A stretch of DNA of 64,000 bases from the NCBI GenBank assembly GCA_034401795.1, contig CM067367.1:50099363-50163362 (forward strand), read 5' to 3'. The position numbers were made by a program, and so were the translations under genes. Numbering within the stretch: position 1 is the stretch's first letter; the number at the start of each line of letters is the position of its first letter. Below are positions 10,431 to 20,272 of this stretch, piece after piece. The DNA is from Chaetoderma sp. LZ-2023a. Lineage: Eukaryota > Mollusca > Caudofoveata > Chaetodermatida > Chaetodermatidae. The notes beneath the pieces were generated by a model. That model saw only the letters and a list, made by a program, of their open reading frames with translations. It made no database searches and was not told where the DNA came from.

Positions 10431-10625
10431 ATTAACTGGCTGACTGCTGCAAGCCATCAGACAATAATTTCAACTGACAATAACTGCTGACTATTTTGAA
10501 AACAACTTAACTGAAAGTGGTTGGTGGCTATGTTAGTTAAATTGTTTCCAAAATATTCAGCATATATCCAGAGTTAAACCCTGTTGAAAATGTAGCCTAC
10601 AGGAATTTAGCAGTCAAACAATTAA
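10431..10625. repeat. MITE-like repeat related to 51308-51514
   Basis: About 195 bp with imperfect inverted ends, TTAACTGGCTGACTGCTG on the left and its rough complement on the right. The interior shares long blocks with 51308-51514, such as TGAAAATGTAG and CTGAAAGT. No frame is present, so any movement would depend on an enzyme encoded elsewhere. Confidence 0.55.
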
Positions 10626-10695
10626 GCCAATTTATCTAGCAATACATTTAGCTCTGTATTGAGGTATTAGAAAGTTTTATTAGATAGTGATGCAT

Positions 10696-10890
10696 TGCAG
10701 GAAATGTCAATTTCCCTTTCTCCGAGATCTAACAATACTCACCATTCTGTTACTTCTGATATACAGCTGGCCCTGACAGCGGCTCTAGGATTATAGACTT
10801 AGAAAGCTTTACCGACTCCTGGGAACCGGGTACCCGGCTCCCCACTGCCGAGTACCCGTTTACCATAGAGCTCATATTGTTTGCATAGCC
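10696..10890 (+). repeat. left inverted terminal repeat of DIRS copy 2
   Basis: It matches 1725-1919 of copy 1, including the extension and the GGGTACCCGG hairpin. Confidence 0.85.
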
Positions 10891-10942
10891 ACCAAACAAG
10901 AGAAAACTATGGCTTGCCTCCGTGGGGCTGGGAGGCTGGGTC

Positions 10943-11045
10943 CGTAACAGAATGGTGAGTATTGTTAGATCTCGGAGAAAGGGAAATTGACATTTCCTGC
11001 ATTCTCCTTCGATCAATACTCACCATTCTGTTACTTCTGATATAC
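10943..11045 (+). repeat. internal complementary region of DIRS copy 2
   Basis: It is the reverse complement of the left end abutting that of the right end, as in copy 1 at 1972-2073. Confidence 0.85.
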
Positions 11046-11543
11046 ACCAGATTTGATCAGTCACCTGGTGGGAAGGGGCAAGCCATACATGCTAATTTTG
11101 CCCCTTGGAGAAAGATTTTAGACTTCAAACTTGACTAACGGAGACCTAAAAGGACCGTCAAGTTCACGGAACCGAATCACATTCGCGTCACAGCCCCCCC
11201 CCCTTTTTCCTCCTAAGAAAAGGGAGAGAACTAACGAACATGTATCTCGCCTGAAAACACCAATATGCCAAGAGGGTTAACTACTCCCTGCATATCGCTT
11301 GTATTAGCCTGGAATGAGCATGAATATATACGATGAATGAACATGATACATATACATAATACAAAAAACTCTCACTTGTTGAATTACCTTATGATAACAG
11401 GACTTCAGACGTACCGCCTACAACCATTCACCGGTTCGGCCATCAGTGACACAATCTGGTTGACATCCTCTCGCTTGACCATGCCTGCTTTAGGTTCTTT
11501 TCTTACCAAAGTGAAAAAAGGGGAAAAGCAGTGTGGTCACTAA
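11046..11543 (-). other. 3' untranslated region of DIRS copy 2
   Basis: It matches 2074-2573 of copy 1, with the same C-run and T-run. I see no feature of its own. Confidence 0.55.
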
Positions 11544-12789
11544 CTATCGTTTCAAAACAGCTAAAGCGAGTGGATTGGCTGAGTCTGACACATCCCTCAT
11601 ATAGTAATCCGTAAATGAGGACTCACAGTGCCATTGTGCAACGGCCATGATGTCCTCTAACGGAACACCATTGTAAAGGGCGGTCGAGGCGGCTATTCCT
11701 CTAACATCGTGTGCCCTTACGCCCTGCACCTGGTGCCCAGTCGCCATCTCATGAGTAGTTTGAATGCATTCGACCACCCAACGAGAGATAGTATCCATGG
11801 ATGCGGCGCCATAAGGCTTTTTATGGCAGATCCACAGATGTCTATCGTTCGACCGTAACGAGTCAGTCCGTTTCTTGTACTTAGTCAAAGCACGGACCGG
11901 GCACCAGACACTTGCATCACGATCAAACCTGGTTAACTTCGGTATAATGATCGGTTTGCCGGGATATCTCAAAGATTGGTTCTTTGACATAAATTCTGCT
12001 CTTGGCAGAAGACGCAGACCTTCTCCAGAAACAATAAATCGGTTCCTCTCTGCCGAAAGCGCATGGATCTCACTGCGCCTTCTAGCTGAGGAAGCTGCCA
12101 ATAGAAAGACCGCCTTTAGAGTCAAATGCTTTAGACTAGCCGAACGCAACGGTTCGAATGGGTGCTTGGCCAGTACATTAAGCACTAAAGATAGACTCCA
12201 GGCTGGAATGACTACCGGTTGTCTCGGTCGGAGATTGCTCATTCCCTTCAACATCACGTTTAACTGGGCCACCTCTGGACTATCCCTGTTGGCTAGACAA
12301 GGGATAACTGATGCCAAAGCTGACTTGTATCCAGCAATTGTGACGGGAGCTAGTCCTGTAAAGAACAGCTCACAGAGAAAGTCTGCTATTTGCTGAATAG
12401 TGGATTGAAAGGTATCAATACCCTTTTCTTCACACCAGTCTGCAAATCTGTTAACCTTGTTGTTATATGACTTGAAGGTTGACCTCCTTCTCGCAGCCGC
12501 GATGAAATCAGCAGCCTGTCGAGAAAAGCCTTCCGACGTGGAACGTTGTTTGACAACATCCACGCAGTCAATTTGAACATTTCGGTTCGCTCGTGTAGGA
12601 AGCGTCCCTTGGCCTGGGAGATTATGTTCGGAATCTCGGGCAACTGCACAGGATTTTCCACCAGCAGATCTAGAAGATCCGTGAACCACGCCCTGCTCGG
12701 CCAATACGGCGCTATTAGCAGGACCAGGCACGGTTCCTCCCTGACCTTCACCAATACCTTCGGTAGAAGAATGGTGGGTGGATACGCGT
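11544..12789 (-). CDS. DIRS tyrosine recombinase, copy 2
   Basis: Same enzyme as in copy 1, with the ARRRSEIHAL, HDVRG and TDYYMRD boxes intact. The start is not determined. Unlike copy 1, this frame has no stop upstream and stays open back to an ATG at 14696, inside the end of gag, giving 1050 codons in all. The recombinase domain itself begins around 12600. The upstream part lies one base off the RT frame along the whole RT gene. Translation could come from a -1 shift off the RT frame anywhere in the overlap, or from its own RNA. I give only the recombinase end as the gene. Confidence 0.85.
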
Positions 12790-14431
12790 AAGCGTGCATC
12801 CCTCTCCAGCTTATCGCCAGAGCGTCTGTATCGACGGCATTTGGATCTGGAATCGGCGAGACATATGTCATGATTTGAGCATTTTCCTTTGTGGCGAACA
12901 AGTCCACGTTGGGTTTGCCCCAATGCTCGAAGATCCGTCGTAGAACTGGAGGGTTGAGGGACCATTCTGTTGGCAGGATTCTCTGTCTGCGAGACAAAGC
13001 ATCCGCCAGAATGTTCAATCGGCCAGGAATATGAGCTGCTTTCAAAACAACCGAGTAATTCCTGCACCATTGAATCAAGTGCCACACCCTGATGCACAGG
13101 GTGGGCGACCTGGTCCCTCCTTGGCGATTTATATATGATACTACTGTCGAATTGTCCGACCGTATCAATATCACCTTGCCCCTGATCATCGGAAGGAATT
13201 CTTCCAACGCCAGTTCCACTGCCATCATTTCCAACAGATTGATATGCAGCTGACTCTCCGGGAGAGTCCATGTGCCCGAGACCTGGTGTTCTCCCAGGCA
13301 GGCACCCCACCCTTCCAGCGATGCATCCGTGTAAACGGACAGCTGGGGGTGGGGTAGGTGCAGCGAAACCCCTATTAGGAGATTCTGACGCTGTTTCCAC
13401 CATAGAAGATGCGATATTATCGGCTCCAAAACTGGCACCAGTTTTGACAGGGGTTCTGTTCTCTGTTTCCACAGAGACATCAGATACAACTGGATAGGTC
13501 TTCGCATTAGAGCAGCGTACGGGATAACCTGCTCCATGGAGACCATCATGCCCAGCATCTGAAGGAACCGCCTCGCCTGAATGTGGTTTCCCACTCGAAA
13601 ACTCCCGAGGATGGCTAACAGAGACACCACTCTGGGCTCTGACGGGTAAACCCTGCCCTCCTCGAGGTCGAATCGCATCCCCAAATAAACGAAATGTTGA
13701 GTGGGTGTCAACTCGGATTTCTCCTCGTTGACTAACCAGCCTAGATCTGAAAGTAACTTCAGAGTCAGAGCAGTATCCACGTTCAACCTGGCTGCCGAGT
13801 CTGCCTTGAGCAGCCAGTCGTCTATGTAGGTGTGTAGCGCCACGTTCTCTTTTCTGAGAAACGCTGTCACCGCAAGGACCACTCTTGTGAAAACCCTCGG
13901 AGCTGTCGACAGGCCAAACGGGAGAACTGTAAACTCCCATACTTGATTCTGAAACGCAAATCTCAGAAACCTGTGCCAACTCCGATTGATCGGAATGTGG
14001 AAATATGCATCTTTCAGATCGATCGATACACACCACATTCCTTTCCTCAATCCCGCCATTACCGACCTCGGTGTTTCCATCTGGAACCGAGGCGTATGGA
14101 TAAACCAATTTAATGGCCTGAGATTGAGTATGGGTCTCCATCCCCCCGTGCTCTTGGGGACAAGGAACATGTTTGAATAGAAGCCTGGAGTGTTCCGGTT
14201 TGCTGGTTTTATTGCTCCCTTCAGAAGCAAACCCGACACTTCCTTTTGAACGGCTTCTAACTTGTCTGGCTCCCTTGGTACGGGTGTCCAGACTGGTGCC
14301 AAAGACAGATTTTGCGGCGGAAAGTCCCACCACTCCGGCATGTAACCCTGGGATAACCATCCCAGGACCAGACTGTCTGACGTCACACCTCGCCAAGCCT
14401 CGACGAAACGCATGAGCCTTCCACCCACCAT
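12386..14431 (-). CDS. DIRS RT-RNase H-methyltransferase-like polyprotein, copy 2
   Basis: 681 residues starting at MVGGRLMRF, the position where similarity to copy 1 begins, which favours this as the real N-terminal region. The catalytic YIDDW, the RNase H acidic residues (YTDAS, LEMMAVEL, RSDNS) and the MT-like tail (VDLFATKEN, PYWPSRAWF) are intact. It overlaps the recombinase gene by about 345 bp. It acts with gag in cytoplasmic particles according to the general model for DIRS. No frameshift or stop is seen. Confidence 0.92.
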   Translation of the reverse strand: MVGGRLMRFVEAWRGVTSDSLVLGWLSQGYMPEWWDFPPQNLSLAPVWTPVPREPDKLEAVQKEVSGLLLKGAIKPANRNTPGFYSNMFLVPKSTGGWRPILNLRPLNWFIHTPRFQMETPRSVMAGLRKGMWCVSIDLKDAYFHIPINRSWHRFLRFAFQNQVWEFTVLPFGLSTAPRVFTRVVLAVTAFLRKENVALHTYIDDWLLKADSAARLNVDTALTLKLLSDLGWLVNEEKSELTPTQHFVYLGMRFDLEEGRVYPSEPRVVSLLAILGSFRVGNHIQARRFLQMLGMMVSMEQVIPYAALMRRPIQLYLMSLWKQRTEPLSKLVPVLEPIISHLLWWKQRQNLLIGVSLHLPHPQLSVYTDASLEGWGACLGEHQVSGTWTLPESQLHINLLEMMAVELALEEFLPMIRGKVILIRSDNSTVVSYINRQGGTRSPTLCIRVWHLIQWCRNYSVVLKAAHIPGRLNILADALSRRQRILPTEWSLNPPVLRRIFEHWGKPNVDLFATKENAQIMTYVSPIPDPNAVDTDALAISWRGMHAYAYPPTILLPKVLVKVREEPCLVLLIAPYWPSRAWFTDLLDLLVENPVQLPEIPNIISQAKGRFLHERTEMFKLTAWMLSNNVPRRKAFLDRLLISSRLREGGQPSSHITTRLTDLQTGVKKRVLIPFNPLFSK

Positions 14432-14601
14432 AGACGCCTCGACGTCTAACGGGGTTGTCCGGCTCGCAGTCCGCCCCCCCCCTCTTTCTTAACGAGAGAG
14501 AGTGAGAACCATTTCGTTCTAGGCACGACGGGTATAACTGGCACCGCTGTTCCTGTCGCACAGGTGCGGTCCAGGCGGATATGAAGGGAGCTTGCGTACC
14601 C

Positions 14602-16734
14602 TCAGGTACGCTTCGGCCCCTTCTGTCCGCCCTTTGAGGCCTTACCCTTACCCTTCCCCTTGCCCTTACCACCTCTAGGGCGGTCAGGAGCAACATTGGG
14701 AAGGGTAGGCGCCTCTACAGCCTTCCTGGGTTTCTTTGCCGGCGGCGGCTCAGAAAACCCAGCCGAAACAGAAGTCGCAATAGGCCTGGCTTTCGCCTTG
14801 CCCTTATGCTTCTTCTGTTTCTTAGAAGGCTGTCCGGTTAGCGGCTTGCCCACAGCCCCTAGTGCGTGTGCTTGCCGCACCAGCTCTAGCTGGAGATTCA
14901 CCGCTAACCGATTCTGCGCAATGCTGGCGGTGTCCTCTAAGATGGCCCGCGCCTGGCCACCAAAGATGCTAGGCCCTGTCAGGGGCGTCCCAAGAAGACG
15001 CTCCTTGACTGCCGTAGCCGGACGCATATGGTCAATGACCATTTGCCTCCTGGACTTCGTCACACGCGCTTGCACCCTTGCCAATGCGTCCATTGACAGC
15101 ACCAAGCCGTCATTAACGCACGATAGCGCCACAGGTGGCACAGGGTGGCCTGCCCCCGCTTCAGCCCACACCGACTGAAGTAGACGATAGGAGTGATTGA
15201 CAGCGCTCATGGCTGCCCTCACACCCTCATCGCATAGGGCCAGGACTTCTTCCTGGTGTACCTGGGCCTTATCCACTAGTGCCGGACCGGGACCACCCGA
15301 ACCGGCACTTTGGACGCCCAGTACCCATCGGTCATCCTCCGTGACCGACGGGACTACACCATACCTGTCGTATTCACCCCGCGGAATACGGCACCTTGCC
15401 CGCACCTCCCTGGAGGCCGCAGGGAGCTGACCCTTGGTCATTAGTTGTTTGCTATAAATAGCATCCAACAATTCAATGAACCGTGGATCCAGTCCCACTG
15501 ACTGGATCCGGGCCGCGGGCAAAATCCCCGTCCTAATCGACGCAACCGACGGACGGGGCGCATCTTCATCGGCCGTGGCCGAAACCACAGACGGGTCAAC
15601 TCTGGCTAGCCACGCCAGAGCATCAGACCAGTCTAACTCCGAAGAAGATACTCCCGCAAACACGTCACCCGTTGACATGTTTACGGGTCTGCCAGCCATG
15701 GCCTCCCGGCCAGGAGCCACGGCTGACACGCCAGGCACTCCGCTACCACATGGTTCCGCCGCCACCCCATGAAACACTCCGGTCCATGGGGTAGGTCCGC
15801 ACGGAAAACCGTACGGACCCGTAACCGTCGCGGAACCATAGCCGGCCACGGGCGCCAACGGCACCCCATGTCCGGCTGCCGGACCAGGCGAGATAGGTGA
15901 GTACCACGCCTGGCCCGGCACACCGGTTCCCCTGACGGCTGGTGACAAACCAAGCCGCGTGGAACCGGTGCACGGTAACGGATTGGCCTCAGCCGCAGGC
16001 GGAGCCGCTGACCTGGCTTGCGCCAAACCAGACAAATGGAGGCCGGTTCCGTCCAGGACGGAATCAACCTCCATATTCTCCACCTGCGGCTTCACGGGCC
16101 GCAGCAACCTCTCCTCCTCGGCCTCATCGTCTTCAGACTCCGAAGAGCCGTCACTAGACGAATAAACCGTGGAGCCGTCCTGGCGGACGGCTCCCACACC
16201 TGACGGACCGGCCACCGCTACTGGACCACCCGGAGGTGGCCGCAGAGAGACAGAACCCGTCTGGCCGAAGCCAGACGGACCCGCCAGGGGGCCGTACGAG
16301 ACGGCCCCCTCGGTAACCAGTCCAGAATCCTGTCCGAAGACAGGATCCGTACCAGGCATGGGGAGAAACTGCCCCCCAACCTTTGGTAGCAGGGACGACA
16401 CCAGCGTGGGCAGAACGCTATGCAGAAAACCCTGCATAGCCGGACCAAACCACGCCGGCGGTGCCATCTCCGCCACCTCCAGCTGGGGACGTGGAGCACC
16501 CCCACCGGCCGAACCGGGCGCTCCACGATTTCCTCTCGGACCGCCTGACCCCGCGTCAGACCCAGCCAAGTCCTTCTGGGCAAGGAACTTAACCATCGTT
16601 TCGACGGACCACACTGCACAAACATTACACCTATGATCTATATTACACAGGGCACACCTAAAACAGACATGGTCCTTGAACATAACACGGACAAACTTAT
16701 GGCAGTCGTCACATGATGGCGGGGCTGGCTTGGC
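14602..16734 (-). CDS. DIRS gag-like protein, copy 2, probably the 3' exon
   Basis: From the ATG at 16683 the frame gives 693 residues. The frame is also open 17 codons further up, to 16734, and these encode CDDCHKFVRV. With the following CFRCALCNIDHRCNVC this makes a Cys/His-rich zinc-binding module at the N-terminus. Just upstream is TTATAG, a typical 3' splice site with a T-rich tract. In copy 1 the internal ATG is GTG while the upstream CxxC is kept, so the true start is probably in an upstream exon. Other parts: hydrophobic PAWFGPAMQGFLHSVLPTLV, acidic Ser run, SRRQMVIDHMRP to SIFGGQ core, basic GKGKGKGK tail. Confidence 0.82.
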   Translation of the reverse strand, partial: AKPAPPSCDDCHKFVRVMFKDHVCFRCALCNIDHRCNVCAVWSVETMVKFLAQKDLAGSDAGSGGPRGNRGAPGSAGGGAPRPQLEVAEMAPPAWFGPAMQGFLHSVLPTLVSSLLPKVGGQFLPMPGTDPVFGQDSGLVTEGAVSYGPLAGPSGFGQTGSVSLRPPPGGPVAVAGPSGVGAVRQDGSTVYSSSDGSSESEDDEAEEERLLRPVKPQVENMEVDSVLDGTGLHLSGLAQARSAAPPAAEANPLPCTGSTRLGLSPAVRGTGVPGQAWYSPISPGPAAGHGVPLAPVAGYGSATVTGPYGFPCGPTPWTGVFHGVAAEPCGSGVPGVSAVAPGREAMAGRPVNMSTGDVFAGVSSSELDWSDALAWLARVDPSVVSATADEDAPRPSVASIRTGILPAARIQSVGLDPRFIELLDAIYSKQLMTKGQLPAASREVRARCRIPRGEYDRYGVVPSVTEDDRWVLGVQSAGSGGPGPALVDKAQVHQEEVLALCDEGVRAAMSAVNHSYRLLQSVWAEAGAGHPVPPVALSCVNDGLVLSMDALARVQARVTKSRRQMVIDHMRPATAVKERLLGTPLTGPSIFGGQARAILEDTASIAQNRLAVNLQLELVRQAHALGAVGKPLTGQPSKKQKKHKGKAKARPIATSVSAGFSEPPPAKKPRKAVEAPTLPNVAPDRPRGGKGKGKGKGKASKGGQKGPKRT

Positions 16735-17634
16735 CTATAAAATAAGCACAAACCTACAATAAACAAGCGGAACGAGACACGGATGGAAGGCAGACAATTA
16801 ATTTTCAAATATTTTGACTCATAAATTAACCGTAACCTCCCGCACCCCACCCCGCCACGTTACAACAACGATCGCATTGATTATGACGACAAGAACGCGG
16901 CGGGCACAACACACCCATAATAGATCCTACAGGATGTGTAACGCCGCCAGGAATCATATCGCATAGCATTCAGGGTATATTTACTAATCAATATAAATTA
17001 TACTCCTAACGAACGCAGCACGATATGTGAAGAAAACAACAAAATGTATAACAACTGCTGTCTCACACGGTAAAACCGCAGACCACGCATCTACTCAAGA
17101 ATTTTGAAACCACCGATCATTGCAAACCGATCGTGATCACACGAAAAACTTGATCATTCTAAAGTTTCCGGTACCATTTTTTAGTACGCAGCACCCAGAA
17201 TAAGATGCGCGAATTAATGAAAAAATTTTTCTTCACATATACATCCGAGTGACCGGGTGTGACGTCACCCGCTCGGATTCTACGGAGAACGACGTCAGCC
17301 GATATTCGTGTTAGAAATACCGTAGCAAACACCTATTTTCATATCTGCCGATCGCCTGTTGGGGTTTAAAGAAGGCGATCGTCTGGCATATATCGTTGCT
17401 AGCACACGTCCCAGATTCTATGGGGTTAGAAATTGGAACATGCGACACAACGAAATTTAGAGACCTAAGTCTTTTAACTATGGATATAAAGAACAATACA
17501 ACCTGGTTATCTTGGGCGGTATTCTCCATAGTCCTTAGTTATTCCTTTAGCGCACAAACTATCACCGATTAAAGACTTAGAATCTTTTTAAAAAACACTA
17601 AAATCCCTAATGCGAAAAGCATGTATTGCACTTG
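16735..17634 (-). other. 5' leader of DIRS copy 2, possible intron
   Basis: It corresponds to 7757-8667 of copy 1. No long frame is present. It includes a CRE-like TGACGTCA near 17259-17267 and a nearby second ACGTCA, both also present in copy 1. A promoter or leader role is inference. Confidence 0.45.
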
Positions 17635-17806
17635 TTGCTATGCAAACAAGAATGAGCTCTATGGTAAACGGGTACTCGGCAGTGGGGAGCCGGGTACCCG
17701 GTTCCCAGGAGTCGGTAAAGCTTTCTAAGTCTATAATCCTAGAGCCGCTGTCAGGGCCAGCTGTATATCAGAAGTAACAGAATGGTGAGTATTGATCGAA
17801 GGAGAA
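17635..17806 (-). repeat. right inverted terminal repeat of DIRS copy 2
   Basis: It is the reverse complement of the shared part of 10696-10890 and ends with GATCGAAGGAGAA at 17806. Confidence 0.85.
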
Positions 17807-18446
17807 TTAGTATTCTTAATGTGGTTATTTTGAAAATGGGAATGGGGATATCTGTTACTGTCAAATGCAGCAAGTTTTCTGCAACACTTGTCCCACGGAT
17901 ATCAAAAGATTAATTGTTACAAAGCCGGTATTAGAAAGGCTAATATACAGTTTACAAACACTGTTGCTGAAGGCTGTTGCTGCCTAACAGCTTACACCAC
18001 CCTTATTTGCAGTTATAGGTGGCAATAAGGGCCCCACTTCTTATCAAGATAATGTGTTTATTTATTTATTACTGCATGTTCTCTCTCCATATATGATATA
18101 GGATAATACATGTGGCTGCTATCAGCTGTTTACACTTATAAATCATTCAGAGAACATTTTCCTGCAATATGATGTCACAGCTTTAGCTCCGCCCATTAAA
18201 TTCAAATTTTAATCAGCTCTCATGTTTATTTGAGCTAATTCTCATTTAAATGAATATTTTCCAACAATTTCTTCGATATGACAGTACCAGTGCTATACCA
18301 AGAATGTACTGTGCAAATATCTAATAAATCTGTAAGGGTTTTATACCTTATTTTTAAAAATATGCTACCTAGATGTGAAAGGTGGTTAGATTTTGATAGA
18401 TGTGACACCAGCGCCATCTGGTGCCTTTTATAGTCAAGGTGGGCCT
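17807..18446. other. right half of the TTAA-flanked insert
   Basis: No coding motif. It contains a motif GATGTCACAGCTTTAGCTCCGCC near 18171-18194 that resembles the complement of 10200-10230 in the left half. That would suit subterminal inverted repeats of one element. Confidence 0.4.
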
Positions 18447-18450
18447 TTAA

Positions 18451-19060
18451 GTCCTTCTTTGACATCAGTATAACATGTAAGATTAAAAGACAAGGTGGCA
18501 TTGTCACTTTTTCCAATTGGACTTAAATACTGTATCTCATCAACCATTTGTTCTTCATTTGTTAACACTAGGTCAAGTATATTTGGCTCTGAATTAACTC
18601 GACCTCTGGTTGCCTCTTTTACATGCTGTAACAGAAAAGCATCTCTCACTCTTTCAACAAATCTTGATTCTTCGCCTGTTTTGGCATTCCAACTTTACCA
18701 TTTGATTCTTGGGTAGTTGAAATCACCCATCAGCAATACATGGCTGTGTTCTCTTGTATTAATTTCCTTGATAAGATCTAGTAAGTTCACATTATTATCA
18801 TCAGTTCCACGTCCACTACGATATATACAACTTATCAACAATTTGTCCCCCTTTGCTAACCTAATTTCCACAAAAAAGACTCTATAAAGCATGTCTTAGG
18901 TTGGTATAGAACAGCCATCAGTGATTTGTGTATGTGTAAAGCAATGCCCCTTCCAACCTTGTTCCCTATGTTACAGTGTATTTACATTATAGCGCAAGTT
19001 TTTTTGTTTCACTTCCGTTATCCCTATTATTTGTGATTTGTTCTCACTAACTAATAGTTT
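18451..19060 (-). pseudogene. LINE endonuclease (APE-type) fragment
   Basis: The minus strand encodes IIGITEVK near 19030, then CIYRSGRG, MGDFNYPRIKW near 18700, EPNILDLVLTNEE and SPIGKSDNATLSF near 18520. This order (E, YR, GDFN, LDLVLT, SDHxxL) is that of the endonuclease that nicks the target for LINE priming. The His of the last box is replaced by Asn, and at least one stop lies near 18960. The frame ends at KEGLK, exactly where the RT linker at 10168 takes over once the insert is removed. Confidence 0.82.
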
Positions 19061-19564
19061 CAGCTCATCTAATTATTCATTTGAGGGAATTTTGTACAGG
19101 GACTTTATTTAACTTTAAGTATGTCTATTTAGTATTTACATTCTTTGATGCCTTGAGTGACTTTAACATCCTGTTAAACATCAACATGTTAAATCATTTG
19201 TCAAATAAACCGGAAGTCACGCGTGACGGGTTTCGATTTTCGCCTAAGGTTGCGAACGTGAATATTCGCATTAGGATTAGGGAATAAAATGAAAAAAATT
19301 TAATTCGAAAACCGATATTTTCGTGAAGAAATGTCTTAAATAAGAAAGTTGGACAGTGAGAGAATCATACCAGATAGCAAACGCTTGTTTTTATCGATCC
19401 CAGACATTCGGGACAAATACTAATACAATTAAACAGTTATTTTTATAATAAAAATTAAAAAATTTCAGTAAGTTCCTGGAAAAAGTATTTCTTGTTTTGT
19501 TCTGTAATTCCCGTCCCCCTGATATCATATATCGAAGCTGTCCCTTCCTTACCAGAATAGAAGC
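19061..19564. other. unassigned
   Basis: I recognise no gene or repeat here. Confidence 0.5.
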
Positions 19565-19733
19565 TCTGATTCGACAGTATCTATACACACTAAACCATAT
19601 ACGAACAGTTAAGACAAATGAGATTGATCTGAATCGTGTACGTGAGCCGGTGGTCTTTTATACTCCAATCGGAGGTGCTCCTGTACATAGGAGGGATCTA
19701 CGTAAACTGAACTGAGCTGAACTGAGCTGAACC

Positions 19734-19792
<59 letters not shown>

Positions 19793-19800
19793 TATATATA

Positions 19801-19865
<65 letters not shown>

Positions 19866-19940
19866 GGTTCAGCTCAGTTCAGCTCAGTTCAGTTTACGTA
19901 GATCCCTCCTATGTACAGGAGCACCTCCGATTGGAACCAT

Positions 19941-20018
<78 letters not shown>

Positions 20019-20024
20019 TATATA

Positions 20025-20095
<71 letters not shown>

Positions 20096-20264
20096 GGTTC
20101 AGCTCAGTTCAGCTCAGTTCAGTTTACGTAGATCCCTCCTATGTACAGGAGCACCTCCGATTGGAGTATAAAAGACCACCGGCTCACGTACACGATTCAG
20201 ATCAATCTCATTTGTCTTAACTGTTCGTATATGGTTTAGTGTGTATAGATACTGTCGAATCAGA
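19565..20264. mobile_element. foldback element with (TAA)n/(TTA)n cores
   Basis: The left arm 19565-19735 is the reverse complement of the right arm 20096-20264, starting TCTGATTCGACAG and running about 165 bp. Between them lie two head-to-head TAA/TTA microsatellite palindromes (19737-19863 and 19944-20093), separated by a partial extra copy of the inner arm (19866-19940). A TATAAAAG box lies in each long arm (near 19660 and 20165). No protein is encoded. The whole can fold into a very long hairpin. It ends 8 bp before the Tc1 transposon. Confidence 0.75.
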
Positions 20265-20272
20265 TATATATC

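Larger units (their letters stand above)
10696..17806 (-). mobile_element. DIRS1-like tyrosine-recombinase retrotransposon, copy 2, apparently intact
   Basis: Same plan and strand as copy 1, 7.1 kb. Inverted ends are at 10696-10890 and 17635-17806, and the internal complementary region at 10943-11045. Gag, RT-RNase H-MT and recombinase frames are all open. Reading along both copies, differences are scattered single bases and short indels in C-runs, so the two are close relatives. No direct repeat flanks it. It sits inside the TTAA-flanked insert, so it arrived after that insert. Confidence 0.93.
10169..18450. mobile_element. TTAA-flanked insertion in the LINE, hosting DIRS copy 2
   Basis: The LINE frame is interrupted here: TTAA stands at both edges (10169-10172 and 18447-18450), and joining the flanks across one TTAA restores the endonuclease-to-RT linker in frame. 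The inner ends are weakly alike: AGCCGCAACT on the left and AGGCCCACCT read inward from the right. Without DIRS copy 2 the insert would be about 1.2 kb with no transposase. TTAA duplication is typical of piggyBac and Kolobok families. The assignment to either, and the claim that this is one element, are inference. Confidence 0.55.

Noticed and set aside
19965-20035. CRISPR-like repeat array
   Set aside because: The direct repeats in the window are microsatellites or transposon ends without regular spacers, and the genome is animal.
19911-20131. Poly-Asn, poly-Ile or poly-Tyr frames
   Set aside because: They are translations of TAA/TTA microsatellites.
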